Source: JBMDXB01 sp048594975 (GTDB taxonomy: Bacteria; Acidobacteriota; Vicinamibacteria; Vicinamibacterales; 2-12-FULL-66-21). Taken from it: a DNA stretch of 56,895 nt. The translations under genes were made by a program, and so were the position numbers. Numbering within the stretch: the stretch's first letter is position 1; each line of letters opens with the position of its first letter. Positions 34,533-43,173 of the stretch are shown here, piece after piece. The notes under the pieces were generated by a model. The model made no database searches, was not told where the DNA came from, and saw only the letters and a list, made by a program, of their open reading frames with translations. Where the stretch lies: contig JBMDXQ010000096.1 of NCBI GenBank assembly GCA_048594975.1, forward strand, positions 1-56,895, read 5' to 3'.

Positions 34533-34548
34533 GTGTAAGCGGTTACAC
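34533..34548 (+). promoter_or_regulatory. LacI-type operator upstream of the first TonB receptor gene
   Basis: GTGTAAGCGGTTACAC is a palindrome with perfect GTGTAA/TTACAC arms, close to the TGTAANCGNTTACA consensus of LacI/GalR-family sites. It lies 24 nt upstream of the -35 box, so an activating role or repression by looping are both possible. No LacI gene is in the window. Confidence 0.6.
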
Positions 34549-34572
34549 GTGTTGCGCCGCATCCTCAGCCTC

Positions 34573-34601
34573 TTGACGGCGTCCGCTGGCGCGTCTAGTA
34601 T
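34573..34601 (+). promoter_or_regulatory. Sigma70-type promoter of the first TonB receptor gene
   Basis: TTGACG (34573-34578) and TAGTAT (34596-34601) are separated by 17 nt, giving a start near 34608 and a leader of about 65 nt. Confidence 0.65.
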
Positions 34602-34673
34602 CCCGGCACCCCGACGGCGCGCGATCCTCGCGCGAGCGGCGGGCCAGGTGTCCCTTCTCCCCGGAGCGCTCAG

Positions 34674-37600
34674 ATGAGCAGAGGCGAGTGCAGCTCCTCC
34701 ATCCCATTGTTCCCGCGAGTTCTCGTGCACGTCCTGGCCTCGTGCGTGCTGCTGCTTCCCGCAGCCGCCGCAGCGCAGGCGGTCTACGGCAGCGTCAGCG
34801 GTGTCGTCCGCGACGCGAGCGGCGCGCTGCTGCCGGGTGTCACCGTCACGATCACGAGCGTCGAGCGGAAGACCAGCGACGTCGTGACGAGCAACGAGTC
34901 CGGCTTCTACGTCAAGGAGCGTCTGCTGCCCGGCGTCTACGAGGTGAAGGCGGAGCTGACCGGCTTCAAGTCGGCGGTCGTGCCCAGCGTGCAGGTGAGC
35001 GTCGACACGCAGACGCCGGTAAATTTTCAGCTGGACATCGGTCAGATCACCGAAACGGTGACCGTCTCGGGCGGTTCACCCCTGCTCCGGACCGACCGCG
35101 CCGACGTCGCCACCCGTTTCTCGACGCGCGAGATCACCGACCTCCCGGTCCTCGATCGAAACTTCACGAAGTTCATCCTGCTCACGCCGGGCACGCAGCA
35201 GCTGCAGTGGCAGCACGCCGCGAGCGAGAATCCGCAAGGCTCGACCCAGACGATGGTGAACGGGCAGCACTTCAGCGGGACGGGCTACCAGCTCGACGGT
35301 ACCGAGAACCGCGATCCGATTCTCGGCATCATCGTCATCAACCCGTCGCTCGAGTCGATCCAGGAGACGAAGATCACATCGCAGAACTACGACGCCGAGT
35401 TCGGGCAGGCGACCGCCGGCGTGGTCTCGGTGCAGACCAAGTCGGGGACGAACAGCTATCGCGGCAGCGCGTTCGAGTTCTATCGCGATGACCGCCTGCA
35501 GGCGCGCAACCCGTTCACACAGTTCCAGCCCGACCCGCTGACCGGCCGGTTCATCCCGGAGACCTCGCACAACCAGTTCGGCGGCTCGATCGGCGGGCCG
35601 ATTCAGCTGAACCGGCTGTTCTTCTTCGGCGACTACCAGGGCACGCGGGACAAGCAGGGAGGCTCGGCGCTACAGAGCGTCCCGACGCTGGCGGCGCGCT
35701 CGGGCGATCTGAGTGCCTACGGCGTCAACGTCTACGACCCGCTGACCGGACAGCAGTTTCCCGGCAACCGCATCCCCCCGGGCCGGCTGTCGTCGCAGGC
35801 GCAGGCGATCCTCGATCTCATCCCCGAGCCGAACGCGACCGGCCGCGACAACGGGACGCGCGACAACTACGTGGCCAACGGCGTCGAGGAGTTCCGGGAG
35901 AACTCGTTCAACTTCCGCATCGACGGCCGCGTGAACCCGAGCATGAACATGTTCGGCCGCTACAGCTTCGGCAAGTTCTTCCGCGACGGGCCGACCGCCT
36001 TCGGGCAGGGCGGCGGGCTTCAGCTCGTGAGCCTGGGCGGCGTCTCGGACGTGAAGAACCAGAGCCTGGCGTACGGAATCGACCACACGTTCTCGTCGAC
36101 GCTGCTCGCCGACTTCCGTTTCGGGTTCTTCCGCTACAACGTCCACGTGCTGCCGTTCGACTACGGCACCACCCCGGCGGCCGACGCTGGGATTCCCGGG
36201 CTGAATCTCGATGACGCGTTCTATTCGGGATTGCCGGCCGGCTTCGTCAGCGGACAGGGCGGATTCAACTTCGGGTCCGGCCTGGGCGTGAACCGCTGCA
36301 ACTGCCCACTCGACCAGGACGAGAAGCAGTTCCAGCTCGTCACCAACATCACCAAGATCACGGGGGATCACAGCATCAAGTTCGGCGTTGACGTGCGCCG
36401 CGCCTACAACCTGCGCGTGCCGAGCGACGCCCACCGCTCGGGCGAGCTGTCGTTCAGCAACGAGCGCACGTCGCTCGCGGGGAGCGGCGGGCTGGGGCTG
36501 GCGACGTTCCTCATCGGGGACGTCACCAACTTCCGACGCTACGTCAGCCCGAACACCAACGCGCGGGAACGGCAGTGGCGCCACTTCTACTACGTGCAGG
36601 ACACGTGGCGGGCGAACGCGAAACTGACGCTCAACTACGGCCTGCGGCTCGACATCATCAACCCGCAGAGCATCAACGAGGCGGGCAACGCCGGCTTCCT
36701 CGACCTGGGCACCGGCGAGATCAAAGTCGTCGGCGTCGGGGGGATCCCGATGAACGGCGGGGTGGAAAACCGATTCAACTGGGCGCCGCGCGTGGGCGCG
36801 ACCTATCAGCTCGACGAGCAGACGGTGCTGCGCGCGGCGTACGGGCGGAGCTACGACATCGGCGTCTTCGGCTCGCTCTTCGGGCACAGCGTGACGCAGA
36901 ACCTGCCGGTGCTCGCCGTGCAGGAGCTGCGCGCGCCGTCGAACCTCGACCGCGTGTTCACGCTCGCGTCCGGTCCGCCGCCGCCGACGTTCCCCGAGGT
37001 ACCTACGAACGGGCGGTTCCCTCTCCCCGACGGCGTGTTCACACGAGCGCTCCCGGACAAGCAGCGTCCGCCGGCCGTCGACGCCTATAACGTCGCGGTC
37101 CAGCGGCAGCTGAGCCCGAGCGTGGCGGTCGAGATCGCCTACGTCGGCAACCGCGGCACCCGCGTGTTCGCGGGCGACGGACCGGCGTTCGACATCAACC
37201 AGGCGACCATTCAGGGCTACCCCACCGTGCCGCGCAACCAACGCCGGCCGTTCTACAACAAGTTCGGGTGGACGCAGGGCATCGACTACTTCTGCAACTG
37301 TGCGACGAACCGCTACGACTCGTTGCAGGCGCGGGTCACCAAGCGGTTCTCCGGCGGGTACTCCGTCCAGAGCAACTACACGCTGCAGCGCGTCCGCACG
37401 CACGACGGCCAGTACTTCGAGGCGAACCTGCCCGAGCACGAGGGGCTGTTCGACAGCGACCTGAACTACGGATCGCCCGACTGGGATCGCGTCCACAGCT
37501 TCTCGACGTCGCTGGTCGCGGAGTTGCCGTTCGGGCGCGGGCGGCGCTACGCGGCGGATGTGTCAGATCTTGCCGAAGCGTTCATCGGCGGCTGGCAGTT

Positions 37601-38069
37601 CAACACCAACGTGACCATCCAGAGCGGGCTGCCGTTCAACGTCAGCTATCGCGACGCGGGTGCCGATCGCGACACCGGTCCGAACCGGCCGGATCTTGTC
37701 GGCGACCCGGAGGGCCCGAAGACGCGCGACCAGTGGTTCAACGTCACGCCCATCGGGAGCTCGGGCAGCGCGTTCGGCCGGCCCGCGGTCGGCACGTTCG
37801 GCAACCTGCCGCGCAACCACCTGCGCGGACCGGGCTACTGGCGCGCCGACGCGTCGCTGTTCAAGCACTTCGCGTTCGCGACCGGCCAGAGCCTGGAGGT
37901 ACGGATCGAGGTCGTCAACCTGTTGAACCACGTCAATCTCGCCAACCCGGACGGCGAGGTGGGTGTGCCGGGCAACCTCAACCCGAACGCCGGCCGGATC
38001 AACGCGACGGCGTACGGCAACGCCGACCCGCAGCGCCAAGTGCAGTTCGGCATCAAGTTCAAGTTCTGA
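34674..38069 (+). CDS. Oar-like TonB-dependent receptor with carboxypeptidase-regulatory domain (first copy)
   Basis: This 1131-residue outer membrane protein has a signal peptide (ending PAAAAAQA). Residues about 38-125 are a carboxypeptidase regulatory-like Ig domain (GSVSGVVRDASGALLPGVTV, LLPGVYEVKAELTGF). The plug domain follows (QNYDAEFGQATAGVVSVQTK, then SGTNSYRGSAFEFYRDD), then a large beta barrel ending in KFKF. Such receptors import large ligands, often glycans, with TonB energy. A LacI-type operator and good promoter lie upstream. Unusual CNC motifs (CNCPLDQDE, CNCATNRYD) occur in barrel loops and could form disulfides. The glycan cargo is inferred from the surrounding xylan and uronate genes. 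Confidence 0.93.
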   Translation: MSRGECSSSIPLFPRVLVHVLASCVLLLPAAAAAQAVYGSVSGVVRDASGALLPGVTVTITSVERKTSDVVTSNESGFYVKERLLPGVYEVKAELTGFKSAVVPSVQVSVDTQTPVNFQLDIGQITETVTVSGGSPLLRTDRADVATRFSTREITDLPVLDRNFTKFILLTPGTQQLQWQHAASENPQGSTQTMVNGQHFSGTGYQLDGTENRDPILGIIVINPSLESIQETKITSQNYDAEFGQATAGVVSVQTKSGTNSYRGSAFEFYRDDRLQARNPFTQFQPDPLTGRFIPETSHNQFGGSIGGPIQLNRLFFFGDYQGTRDKQGGSALQSVPTLAARSGDLSAYGVNVYDPLTGQQFPGNRIPPGRLSSQAQAILDLIPEPNATGRDNGTRDNYVANGVEEFRENSFNFRIDGRVNPSMNMFGRYSFGKFFRDGPTAFGQGGGLQLVSLGGVSDVKNQSLAYGIDHTFSSTLLADFRFGFFRYNVHVLPFDYGTTPAADAGIPGLNLDDAFYSGLPAGFVSGQGGFNFGSGLGVNRCNCPLDQDEKQFQLVTNITKITGDHSIKFGVDVRRAYNLRVPSDAHRSGELSFSNERTSLAGSGGLGLATFLIGDVTNFRRYVSPNTNARERQWRHFYYVQDTWRANAKLTLNYGLRLDIINPQSINEAGNAGFLDLGTGEIKVVGVGGIPMNGGVENRFNWAPRVGATYQLDEQTVLRAAYGRSYDIGVFGSLFGHSVTQNLPVLAVQELRAPSNLDRVFTLASGPPPPTFPEVPTNGRFPLPDGVFTRALPDKQRPPAVDAYNVAVQRQLSPSVAVEIAYVGNRGTRVFAGDGPAFDINQATIQGYPTVPRNQRRPFYNKFGWTQGIDYFCNCATNRYDSLQARVTKRFSGGYSVQSNYTLQRVRTHDGQYFEANLPEHEGLFDSDLNYGSPDWDRVHSFSTSLVAELPFGRGRRYAADVSDLAEAFIGGWQFNTNVTIQSGLPFNVSYRDAGADRDTGPNRPDLVGDPEGPKTRDQWFNVTPIGSSGSAFGRPAVGTFGNLPRNHLRGPGYWRADASLFKHFAFATGQSLEVRIEVVNLLNHVNLANPDGEVGVPGNLNPNAGRINATAYGNADPQRQVQFGIKFKF

Positions 38070-38083
38070 CCGCTCGTTTTCCG

Positions 38084-38122
38084 GGTGAGTTCCGCGCCGC
38101 TCGCAGCGTCGCGGAACTCACC
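38084..38122 (+). terminator. Terminator-like hairpin after the TonB receptor gene
   Basis: GGTGAGTTCCGCG and CGCGGAACTCACC form a perfect 13-bp stem with a 13-nt loop, 15 nt after the stop codon. No T-run follows, as with the hairpin after the xylanase gene. Confidence 0.55.
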
Positions 38123-38338
38123 GGATGACGCCACTCGCTGGCCTCGCCAGCACCGCATCTCCTGCTCAGCAAGTAACCCGTCCTGCGCGACACGATCGTC
38201 ATCGGCTCACGAGCTTCGGCGTCTCCGCGTGCATCGGTCCGGCACGCTTTCCGCTCCTTCGGCGTCGCGCCCTGCGGACAGGTACCGGTCTGTCACGTTT
38301 GTGCCCGGTCGCGCTCTATTCATGGAAGGAGCGACCGC

Positions 38339-39562
38339 ATGAAGCGACTGATCGGTGCCGCCTCACTCATGCTGGTGCTGGCGATCGCGTTTGCCGGCTC
38401 AGGGCTGGTGACTGAAACGCGAGCCGAACACCTGGACGACGACCTGCTCACGGTCGGTCAGAGGATCTTCCGTTTCGACACCTTCCGGGACGAGCAGTTG
38501 TGGACCGACGTGCTCCGGATGCACGAGGTGCTTCCCACCGTCAGTCCCGCGACGGCGCTGGCCGTCGGTCTCAAGGTGGACGTCGAAGCGCTGCCGGAGC
38601 AGCTCCGCGCCGCGCTGGCGGCCGGCCAGGTTGACCTGAACGACCCGGCCGTGACCGTCGCGCTCCTCCAGCTGAACGCGGTGGTCGGCGTGAAAGGAAC
38701 GGTGAACAGCGCCGGCCAGCTCACCGCGGTCGGCATCACCTGCGCGCTGTGTCATTCGACCGTCGACAACTCGTTCGCGCCGGGTATCGGCAGGCGCCTC
38801 GACGGCTGGGCGGCGACGGATCTGAACGTCGGCGCCATCGCCGCGCTCTCGCCCGCCCTGGACGAGGCGACGAAGACCGAGTTCCGCGCGTGGGGTCCCG
38901 GCAAGTACGACCCGCGGCATCACGCCTTCGACGGGATGAACATCATCCCGCTGAACAGCCCGTCGCTGCCCGTCGTCATCCCGGCGATTTACGGGCTGAA
39001 GGGCGTCGGGTTCGAGACCTACACAGGCGATGGCCCGATCTCGTACTGGAACAGCTACGTCGGCGTCAGCCAGATGGGCGGGCAGGGGAACTTCTTCGAT
39101 CCGCGCATCGGCCTGTTCATCAGGCAGAGGCCTGACATGGTCACGCCGAAGCTCCTGCCCCTGCTGGTGTACCAACTGAGCCTGCGGACGCCCGCGCCGC
39201 CACCGGGCAGCTTCGATCCGGTTGCGGCGGATCGCGGCCGGAGCGTATTTCGCAACGAAGCGGGGTGCGCCAGGTGCCACCGCGGGTCCACGTTCACCGA
39301 CGTTCTGAGCGGGCCGATCTGGCGCCTGCCGACCCTGCACGATCCAGCGGAGGTCGGCATGGAACCCGAGTACGCGTCCAGGTCGGCAACCGGAAAGTAC
39401 CGCACGACGCCGCTCCGCGGCTTGTTCCAGCATGCGCCGTACTTTCATGACGGCAGCGCACCGGATCTGCCGGCGGTCGTCAACCATTACGTCGAGCTGT
39501 TCGATTTGGCCCTCACCGACGCGCAGAAGGCGGATCTGGTCGAGTACCTGAAGTCGTTGTAG
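38339..39562 (+). CDS. Secreted di-haem cytochrome c (MauG/peroxidase-like)
   Basis: This 407-residue protein has a signal peptide (LMLVLAIAFAGSGLVTETRA). Two CxxCH haem sites are visible: CALCH (Cys135-His139) and CARCH (Cys310-His314). Downstream features GKYRTTPLRGLFQHAPYFHD and the following GSAPDL, then VVNHYVELF, are typical of di-haem peroxidase/MauG-like proteins. The N-terminal haem region is less canonical (VGITCALCHSTVDNSFAPG), and the protein lacks a full peroxidase layout, so an electron-transfer role is equally possible. The ATG has AAGGAG upstream. It stands alone between the TonB receptor and a convergent ROK regulator. Confidence 0.88.
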   Translation: MKRLIGAASLMLVLAIAFAGSGLVTETRAEHLDDDLLTVGQRIFRFDTFRDEQLWTDVLRMHEVLPTVSPATALAVGLKVDVEALPEQLRAALAAGQVDLNDPAVTVALLQLNAVVGVKGTVNSAGQLTAVGITCALCHSTVDNSFAPGIGRRLDGWAATDLNVGAIAALSPALDEATKTEFRAWGPGKYDPRHHAFDGMNIIPLNSPSLPVVIPAIYGLKGVGFETYTGDGPISYWNSYVGVSQMGGQGNFFDPRIGLFIRQRPDMVTPKLLPLLVYQLSLRTPAPPPGSFDPVAADRGRSVFRNEAGCARCHRGSTFTDVLSGPIWRLPTLHDPAEVGMEPEYASRSATGKYRTTPLRGLFQHAPYFHDGSAPDLPAVVNHYVELFDLALTDAQKADLVEYLKSL

Positions 39563-39641
39563 CCGAAGGGGGCGACACTCGACTCATCGCACGCGTCGCG
39601 GGACTGTCCGCGTGTCGCGAGAACTCGCGTGCCCCTCGGTG

Positions 39642-40817
39642 TCAGGCGACGTTCGGCGCGCCGAAGTGCTGCTGGATGACCAGCGTGGCAGCTCCGCGCA
39701 GGCGGGGCTGCATCGCCGGGTCGGTCGGGACGATGCGCGTTTCGACATTCGGCAGGGCGCGCCGCCTGACGACGTCGTCGACGATCGGTCCGATGCGATC
39801 CCATGCCTGCGTGACCTCGCCGACGATCACGATCGCTTCCGGCGCGAGGCCCGTGGCCAGTCCCGCCAGCCCGAGGCCGAGATAGTGGGCCATCCGCTGC
39901 AGCGCCTGCGTGGCGCGCGCATCGCCGCCGGCGTAGAGGCGCAGCAGGTCGTCGAAGGTGATCGGCGCCGCATCTCTCGCGCCGTCCAGGTAGTACCGGA
40001 CGGCCGCGGAGTTCGATGCGTAACGCTCCCAGCAGCCGTGGTTGCCGCACGGGCACGGCGGTCCGTGGTCGTCGAGCGAGACGTGCCCGAACTCGCCGGC
40101 CATGGCGCTGCCGCCCTGGACGAGCTGGCCGTTGAGCAGCAGGCCGACGCCAATCCCTTCCGAGATCGTCACGGCCACCAGGTTGCGGACGCTCTCCGGG
40201 TGGTGCCCGAACCACAGCTCGGCAAGGGCGCACGCGTTCGCGGCGTTCTCGACGATGACCGGGAGCTTGACCGCCGCCTCGATCATCGATCGAATCGAGA
40301 CTGGTCCCCATCCGAGGTTGGGCGCGAACACGAGGCGGCCGCTGGCGTCGACGCGGCCCGGCAGGCTGACGCCCATCCCCTCGCAGACGCAGGTCGGGTG
40401 CGCCGCCCGGAGCGCCGCAACGGTGCGCGACAACTGCGCGATGAAGGCGCGGGCGTTGCGCGGCGTCGGCCACGAGGCCTGCTCGAGGAAGCGCGCATCG
40501 ATGCCCGCGAGTCCCACGGTGGTGCGCTCCGGACGGAGTTCCACCGCGATGACGGCCGAGCGCTCGACGTTGAGGCGCAGGAAACGCGGCCGCCTGCCGC
40601 GCCGGGCGTGGCCCGCGGCCTCGGTGATCCACCCCTCCTTGATCAGTTGATCGATGATGCTCGAGATCGTGCTGCGCTGCAGACCCGAGCGGCGCGCCAG
40701 GTCCGCCCGCGAGAGTGGCTGGTGCCGGCGGATGAAGTTGAGCGCGATGCGGCGGTTGATTTGCCGCGCGATCTCGCTCGTCGCCACCTGAAAATTGGTC
40801 AGGTCGATCTTGCGCAT
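39642..40817 (-). CDS. ROK-family transcriptional regulator (first copy)
   Basis: This 391-residue protein has an N-terminal MarR-like helix-turn-helix (QPLSRADLARRSGLQRSTIS) and a ROK sugar-kinase-like domain with the nucleotide-binding VENAANACALAEL and the zinc motif GEFGHVSLDD followed by CPCGNHGCWE. It therefore belongs to the NagC/XylR/Mlc group, which senses sugars or phosphosugars and usually represses catabolic genes. It is divergent from the mannonate dehydratase gene, which is likely its target. The N- and C-termini (RQINRRIALNFIRR; FGAPNVA) match the second ROK protein at 51148. Confidence 0.93.
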   Translation of the reverse strand: MRKIDLTNFQVATSEIARQINRRIALNFIRRHQPLSRADLARRSGLQRSTISSIIDQLIKEGWITEAAGHARRGRRPRFLRLNVERSAVIAVELRPERTTVGLAGIDARFLEQASWPTPRNARAFIAQLSRTVAALRAAHPTCVCEGMGVSLPGRVDASGRLVFAPNLGWGPVSIRSMIEAAVKLPVIVENAANACALAELWFGHHPESVRNLVAVTISEGIGVGLLLNGQLVQGGSAMAGEFGHVSLDDHGPPCPCGNHGCWERYASNSAAVRYYLDGARDAAPITFDDLLRLYAGGDARATQALQRMAHYLGLGLAGLATGLAPEAIVIVGEVTQAWDRIGPIVDDVVRRRALPNVETRIVPTDPAMQPRLRGAATLVIQQHFGAPNVA

Positions 40818-40835
40818 GCCGCCGTGTGACCCCGA

Positions 40836-40866
40836 ACTATAGCGGCGCCGTCCCCTCGACTGTCAA
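40836..40866 (-). promoter_or_regulatory. Probable promoter of the first ROK regulator gene
   Basis: On the minus strand TTGACA (40861-40866) and TATAGT (40836-40841) both match consensus well but are 19 nt apart, longer than optimal. Such spacing can reflect a promoter dependent on DNA distortion by a regulator. The leader would be only about 12 nt. Confidence 0.5.
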
Positions 40867-40952
40867 GCCGCAGCCAGCACGCCGGCGTCTCTCTGCCCGG
40901 ATCGGGCTTCGCCCGAAGCCGGGATGTCGTGGTACGTTAGCGTCAGGCGGAC

Positions 40953-42152
40953 ATGCGAATCGTCGACGCCCGCGTCATCACCTGCAGTCCGGGGCGCAAC
41001 TTCGTCACCTTGAAGCTCGTGACCGAGGACGGGATCCACGGCCTCGGCGACGCGACCCTGAACGGGCGCGAGCTCGCGGTTGCCGCCTACCTCACCGAGC
41101 ACGTCGTCCCGCTGCTCATCGGCCGCGACGCGCGGCGCCTCGAGGACACCTGGCAGTTCCTCTACAAGGGCGCATACTGGCGGCGCGGGCCGGTGACGAT
41201 GTCGGCAATCGCGGCGGTGGACACGGCGCTCTGGGACATCAAGGGGAAGGCGCTCGGCGTGCCGGTGTACCAGCTGCTCGGCGGCGCCTCGCGCGAGGCG
41301 GTGACGGTCTACGGCCACGCCAGCGGCGAGACCATCGAGCAGGCGGTCGACGCGGTCGGCCAGTACGTCGCACGCGGCTACCGCGCCGTCCGCGCGCAGT
41401 GCGCGGTGCCCGGACTCGCGGGCACCTACGGCGTCGCGAAGGGACACTACGACCCGGCGGTGCGCGGACCGGCGGCTGAGACGCGGTGGAGCAGCGCGCG
41501 CTACATCGGCTGCGTGGCCCCGCTCTTCGAGCGGCTGCGGCGTGAGTTCGGCGACCTGCATCTGTTGCACGACGTCCATCACCGCCTGACCCCGATCGAG
41601 GCCGGTCGCCTCGGACGCACCCTCGAGCCGTACGGTCTGTTCTGGCTCGAGGACCCGACGCCGGCCGAGAACCAGGAGGGCTTCCGGACGATCCGGCAGC
41701 ACACCACCGTGCCGCTCGCGGTCGGCGAGGTGTTCAACTCGATCCACGACTGCCGCGTGCTCGTCGAGCAGGAGCTGATCGACTTCATCCGCACGAGCGT
41801 CGTGCACGCCGGGGGCATCAGCCACCTGCGCCGGATCGCGGCGCTCGGCGAACTGCACCACGTCCGCACCGGATCACACGGGGCGACCGACCTGAGCCCG
41901 GTCTGCCTGGCGGCGTCGCTCCACTTCGACCTGAGCGTCCACAACTTCGGCATTCAGGAGTACATGCCGCACCTGCCGGAGACCAACCGCGTGTTTCCGC
42001 ACGCCTACACGTTCGCCGACGGCATGATGCACCCCGGCGACGCGCCAGGCCTCGGCGTGGACCTCGACGAAGCACTCGCTGCGACCTTCCCGTACGAGCG
42101 CGCCTACCTGCCGGTCGCGCGCCTGCTGGACGGGACCGTGCACGACTGGTGA
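40953..42152 (+). CDS. manD: D-mannonate dehydratase, ManD-type enolase-superfamily enzyme
   Basis: This 399-residue protein of the mandelate racemase/muconate lactonising superfamily has the N-terminal capping domain (TLKLVTEDGIHGLGDATLNG), SAIAAVDTALWDIKGKALGV, LYQLLGG-like PVYQLLGGAS and YGHASG. The barrel holds metal-ligand segments LLHDVHHRLTP, FWLEDPTPAENQEGF and VGEVFNS, and ends with EYMPHLPETNRVFPHAYTF. This layout is that of ManD/RspA proteins, which dehydrate D-mannonate (or weakly D-gluconate) to 2-keto-3-deoxygluconate. Placement beside a uronate-isomerase-like gene and GH67 fits glucuronate breakdown. Members with low mannonate activity exist, so activity should be taken as likely rather than certain. 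Confidence 0.88.
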   Translation: MRIVDARVITCSPGRNFVTLKLVTEDGIHGLGDATLNGRELAVAAYLTEHVVPLLIGRDARRLEDTWQFLYKGAYWRRGPVTMSAIAAVDTALWDIKGKALGVPVYQLLGGASREAVTVYGHASGETIEQAVDAVGQYVARGYRAVRAQCAVPGLAGTYGVAKGHYDPAVRGPAAETRWSSARYIGCVAPLFERLRREFGDLHLLHDVHHRLTPIEAGRLGRTLEPYGLFWLEDPTPAENQEGFRTIRQHTTVPLAVGEVFNSIHDCRVLVEQELIDFIRTSVVHAGGISHLRRIAALGELHHVRTGSHGATDLSPVCLAASLHFDLSVHNFGIQEYMPHLPETNRVFPHAYTFADGMMHPGDAPGLGVDLDEALAATFPYERAYLPVARLLDGTVHDW

Positions 42153-42168
42153 TCGGCCGGAGGAACCC

Positions 42169-42978
42169 ATGAGCGGTCTGCACGCCCTCGCGCGTTCTCG
42201 ACCCTGGCTGTTCGCCACCGCGCTCATGCTCCGCGCCGGAGTCCCGGCCGCAGGCCAGGCGCCCGAGCCTGCTGACCGGCCGGTGCCGCGGAGCGATCGC
42301 AACTCGCTGCTCGCGCACGCGGAGCTGCTGGCCAAGGCGAAGCAGGGCCGCATCGACGTCTACTTCGTCGGCGACTCGATTACGCGCCGCTGGGGCGCGC
42401 TCGACTACCCGGAGTTCCTCGCTCACTGGCGGAAGAACTTCCACGGCTGGAACGCCGCCAACTTCGGCTGGGGCGCCGACGGGACGCAGCACATCCTGTG
42501 GCGGCTGCACAACGGTGAGCTGGATGACGTGAACCCGAAGATCATCGTCATCCAGGCCGGGACGAATAACGTCGGGACGACCCCGGGCGGCGAGGACAAG
42601 GTCGAGGGCATCGTCCGCGGCATCAAGGCGGTCGTGGACACGTGCCGCGAGAAGGCGCCGAAGGCGACCATCGTGCTGACGGGGATCTTCGCGCGAAACG
42701 ACAGCACGGCGGTCTGGCCGGAAATCGTCCGGATCAACGAGCGGATCGCGCGCGTTGCCGACGGCAAGGCGATCCGCTACGTGGATGTGAACGGCGAGCT
42801 CGCCGACCGTGACGGCGTCCTGCGTGAGGGGATGACGGTGGACGGGCTGCACCCGACGGTGAAGGCTTATCAGCTGTGGGCAGATGCGCTGCGCCCGATG
42901 TTCACCGAGATCCTGGGACCACCGGCGGCCGTCGACCACGCGCCACCGCCGACCGGCGACCCGAGTGCGCGCAAGTAA
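42169..42978 (+). CDS. Secreted SGNH/GDSL esterase
   Basis: This 269-residue protein starts 16 nt after the ManD gene. A hydrophobic stretch near residues 14-30 is a probable signal peptide. Block I is FVGDSITRRWG with catalytic Ser70, block II NFGWGADGTQHILWR, block III IQAGTNNVGT, and block V DGLHPTVKAYQLW with the catalytic Asp and His. This is the PAF-acetylhydrolase/carbohydrate-esterase branch of SGNH enzymes. In the surrounding xylan locus a role as acetyl-xylan or methyl-glucuronoyl type esterase is plausible, but the family cannot be pinned to a substrate. The palindromic repeat begins at the base after its stop codon. Confidence 0.92.
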   Translation: MSGLHALARSRPWLFATALMLRAGVPAAGQAPEPADRPVPRSDRNSLLAHAELLAKAKQGRIDVYFVGDSITRRWGALDYPEFLAHWRKNFHGWNAANFGWGADGTQHILWRLHNGELDDVNPKIIVIQAGTNNVGTTPGGEDKVEGIVRGIKAVVDTCREKAPKATIVLTGIFARNDSTAVWPEIVRINERIARVADGKAIRYVDVNGELADRDGVLREGMTVDGLHPTVKAYQLWADALRPMFTEILGPPAAVDHAPPPTGDPSARK

Positions 42979-43076
42979 GGGGGCAGATCTTGTTTCTTGC
43001 ACGTTTGTCCTCTCTAGGAGACAGGCGCTGCTGCCCTCTGAAGTGATCAAACGTGCAAGAAACAAGATCTGACCCC
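42979..43076. repeat. Palindromic 98-bp REP-like element
   Basis: 28-bp arms at 42979-43006 and 43049-43076 are inverted repeats with one mismatch (core CAGATCTTGTTTCTTGCACG) around a 42-bp centre. The motif GGGGTCAGATCTTGTTTCTT at the ends resembles sequence that I recall from REP-type elements mobilised by single-strand (Y1) transposases. A diverged copy lies at 26645-26743. No transposase gene is in the window. Confidence 0.85.
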
Positions 43077-43173
43077 GGCGGCCCGGAAGAAACGACCGCG
43101 CCGGCCGATCGCGTGGAGCGCCTGGGAGTCCTCCAGCAGCGATCGGCCTGGCGCGGCCTCCGGCGGTCGCGGG

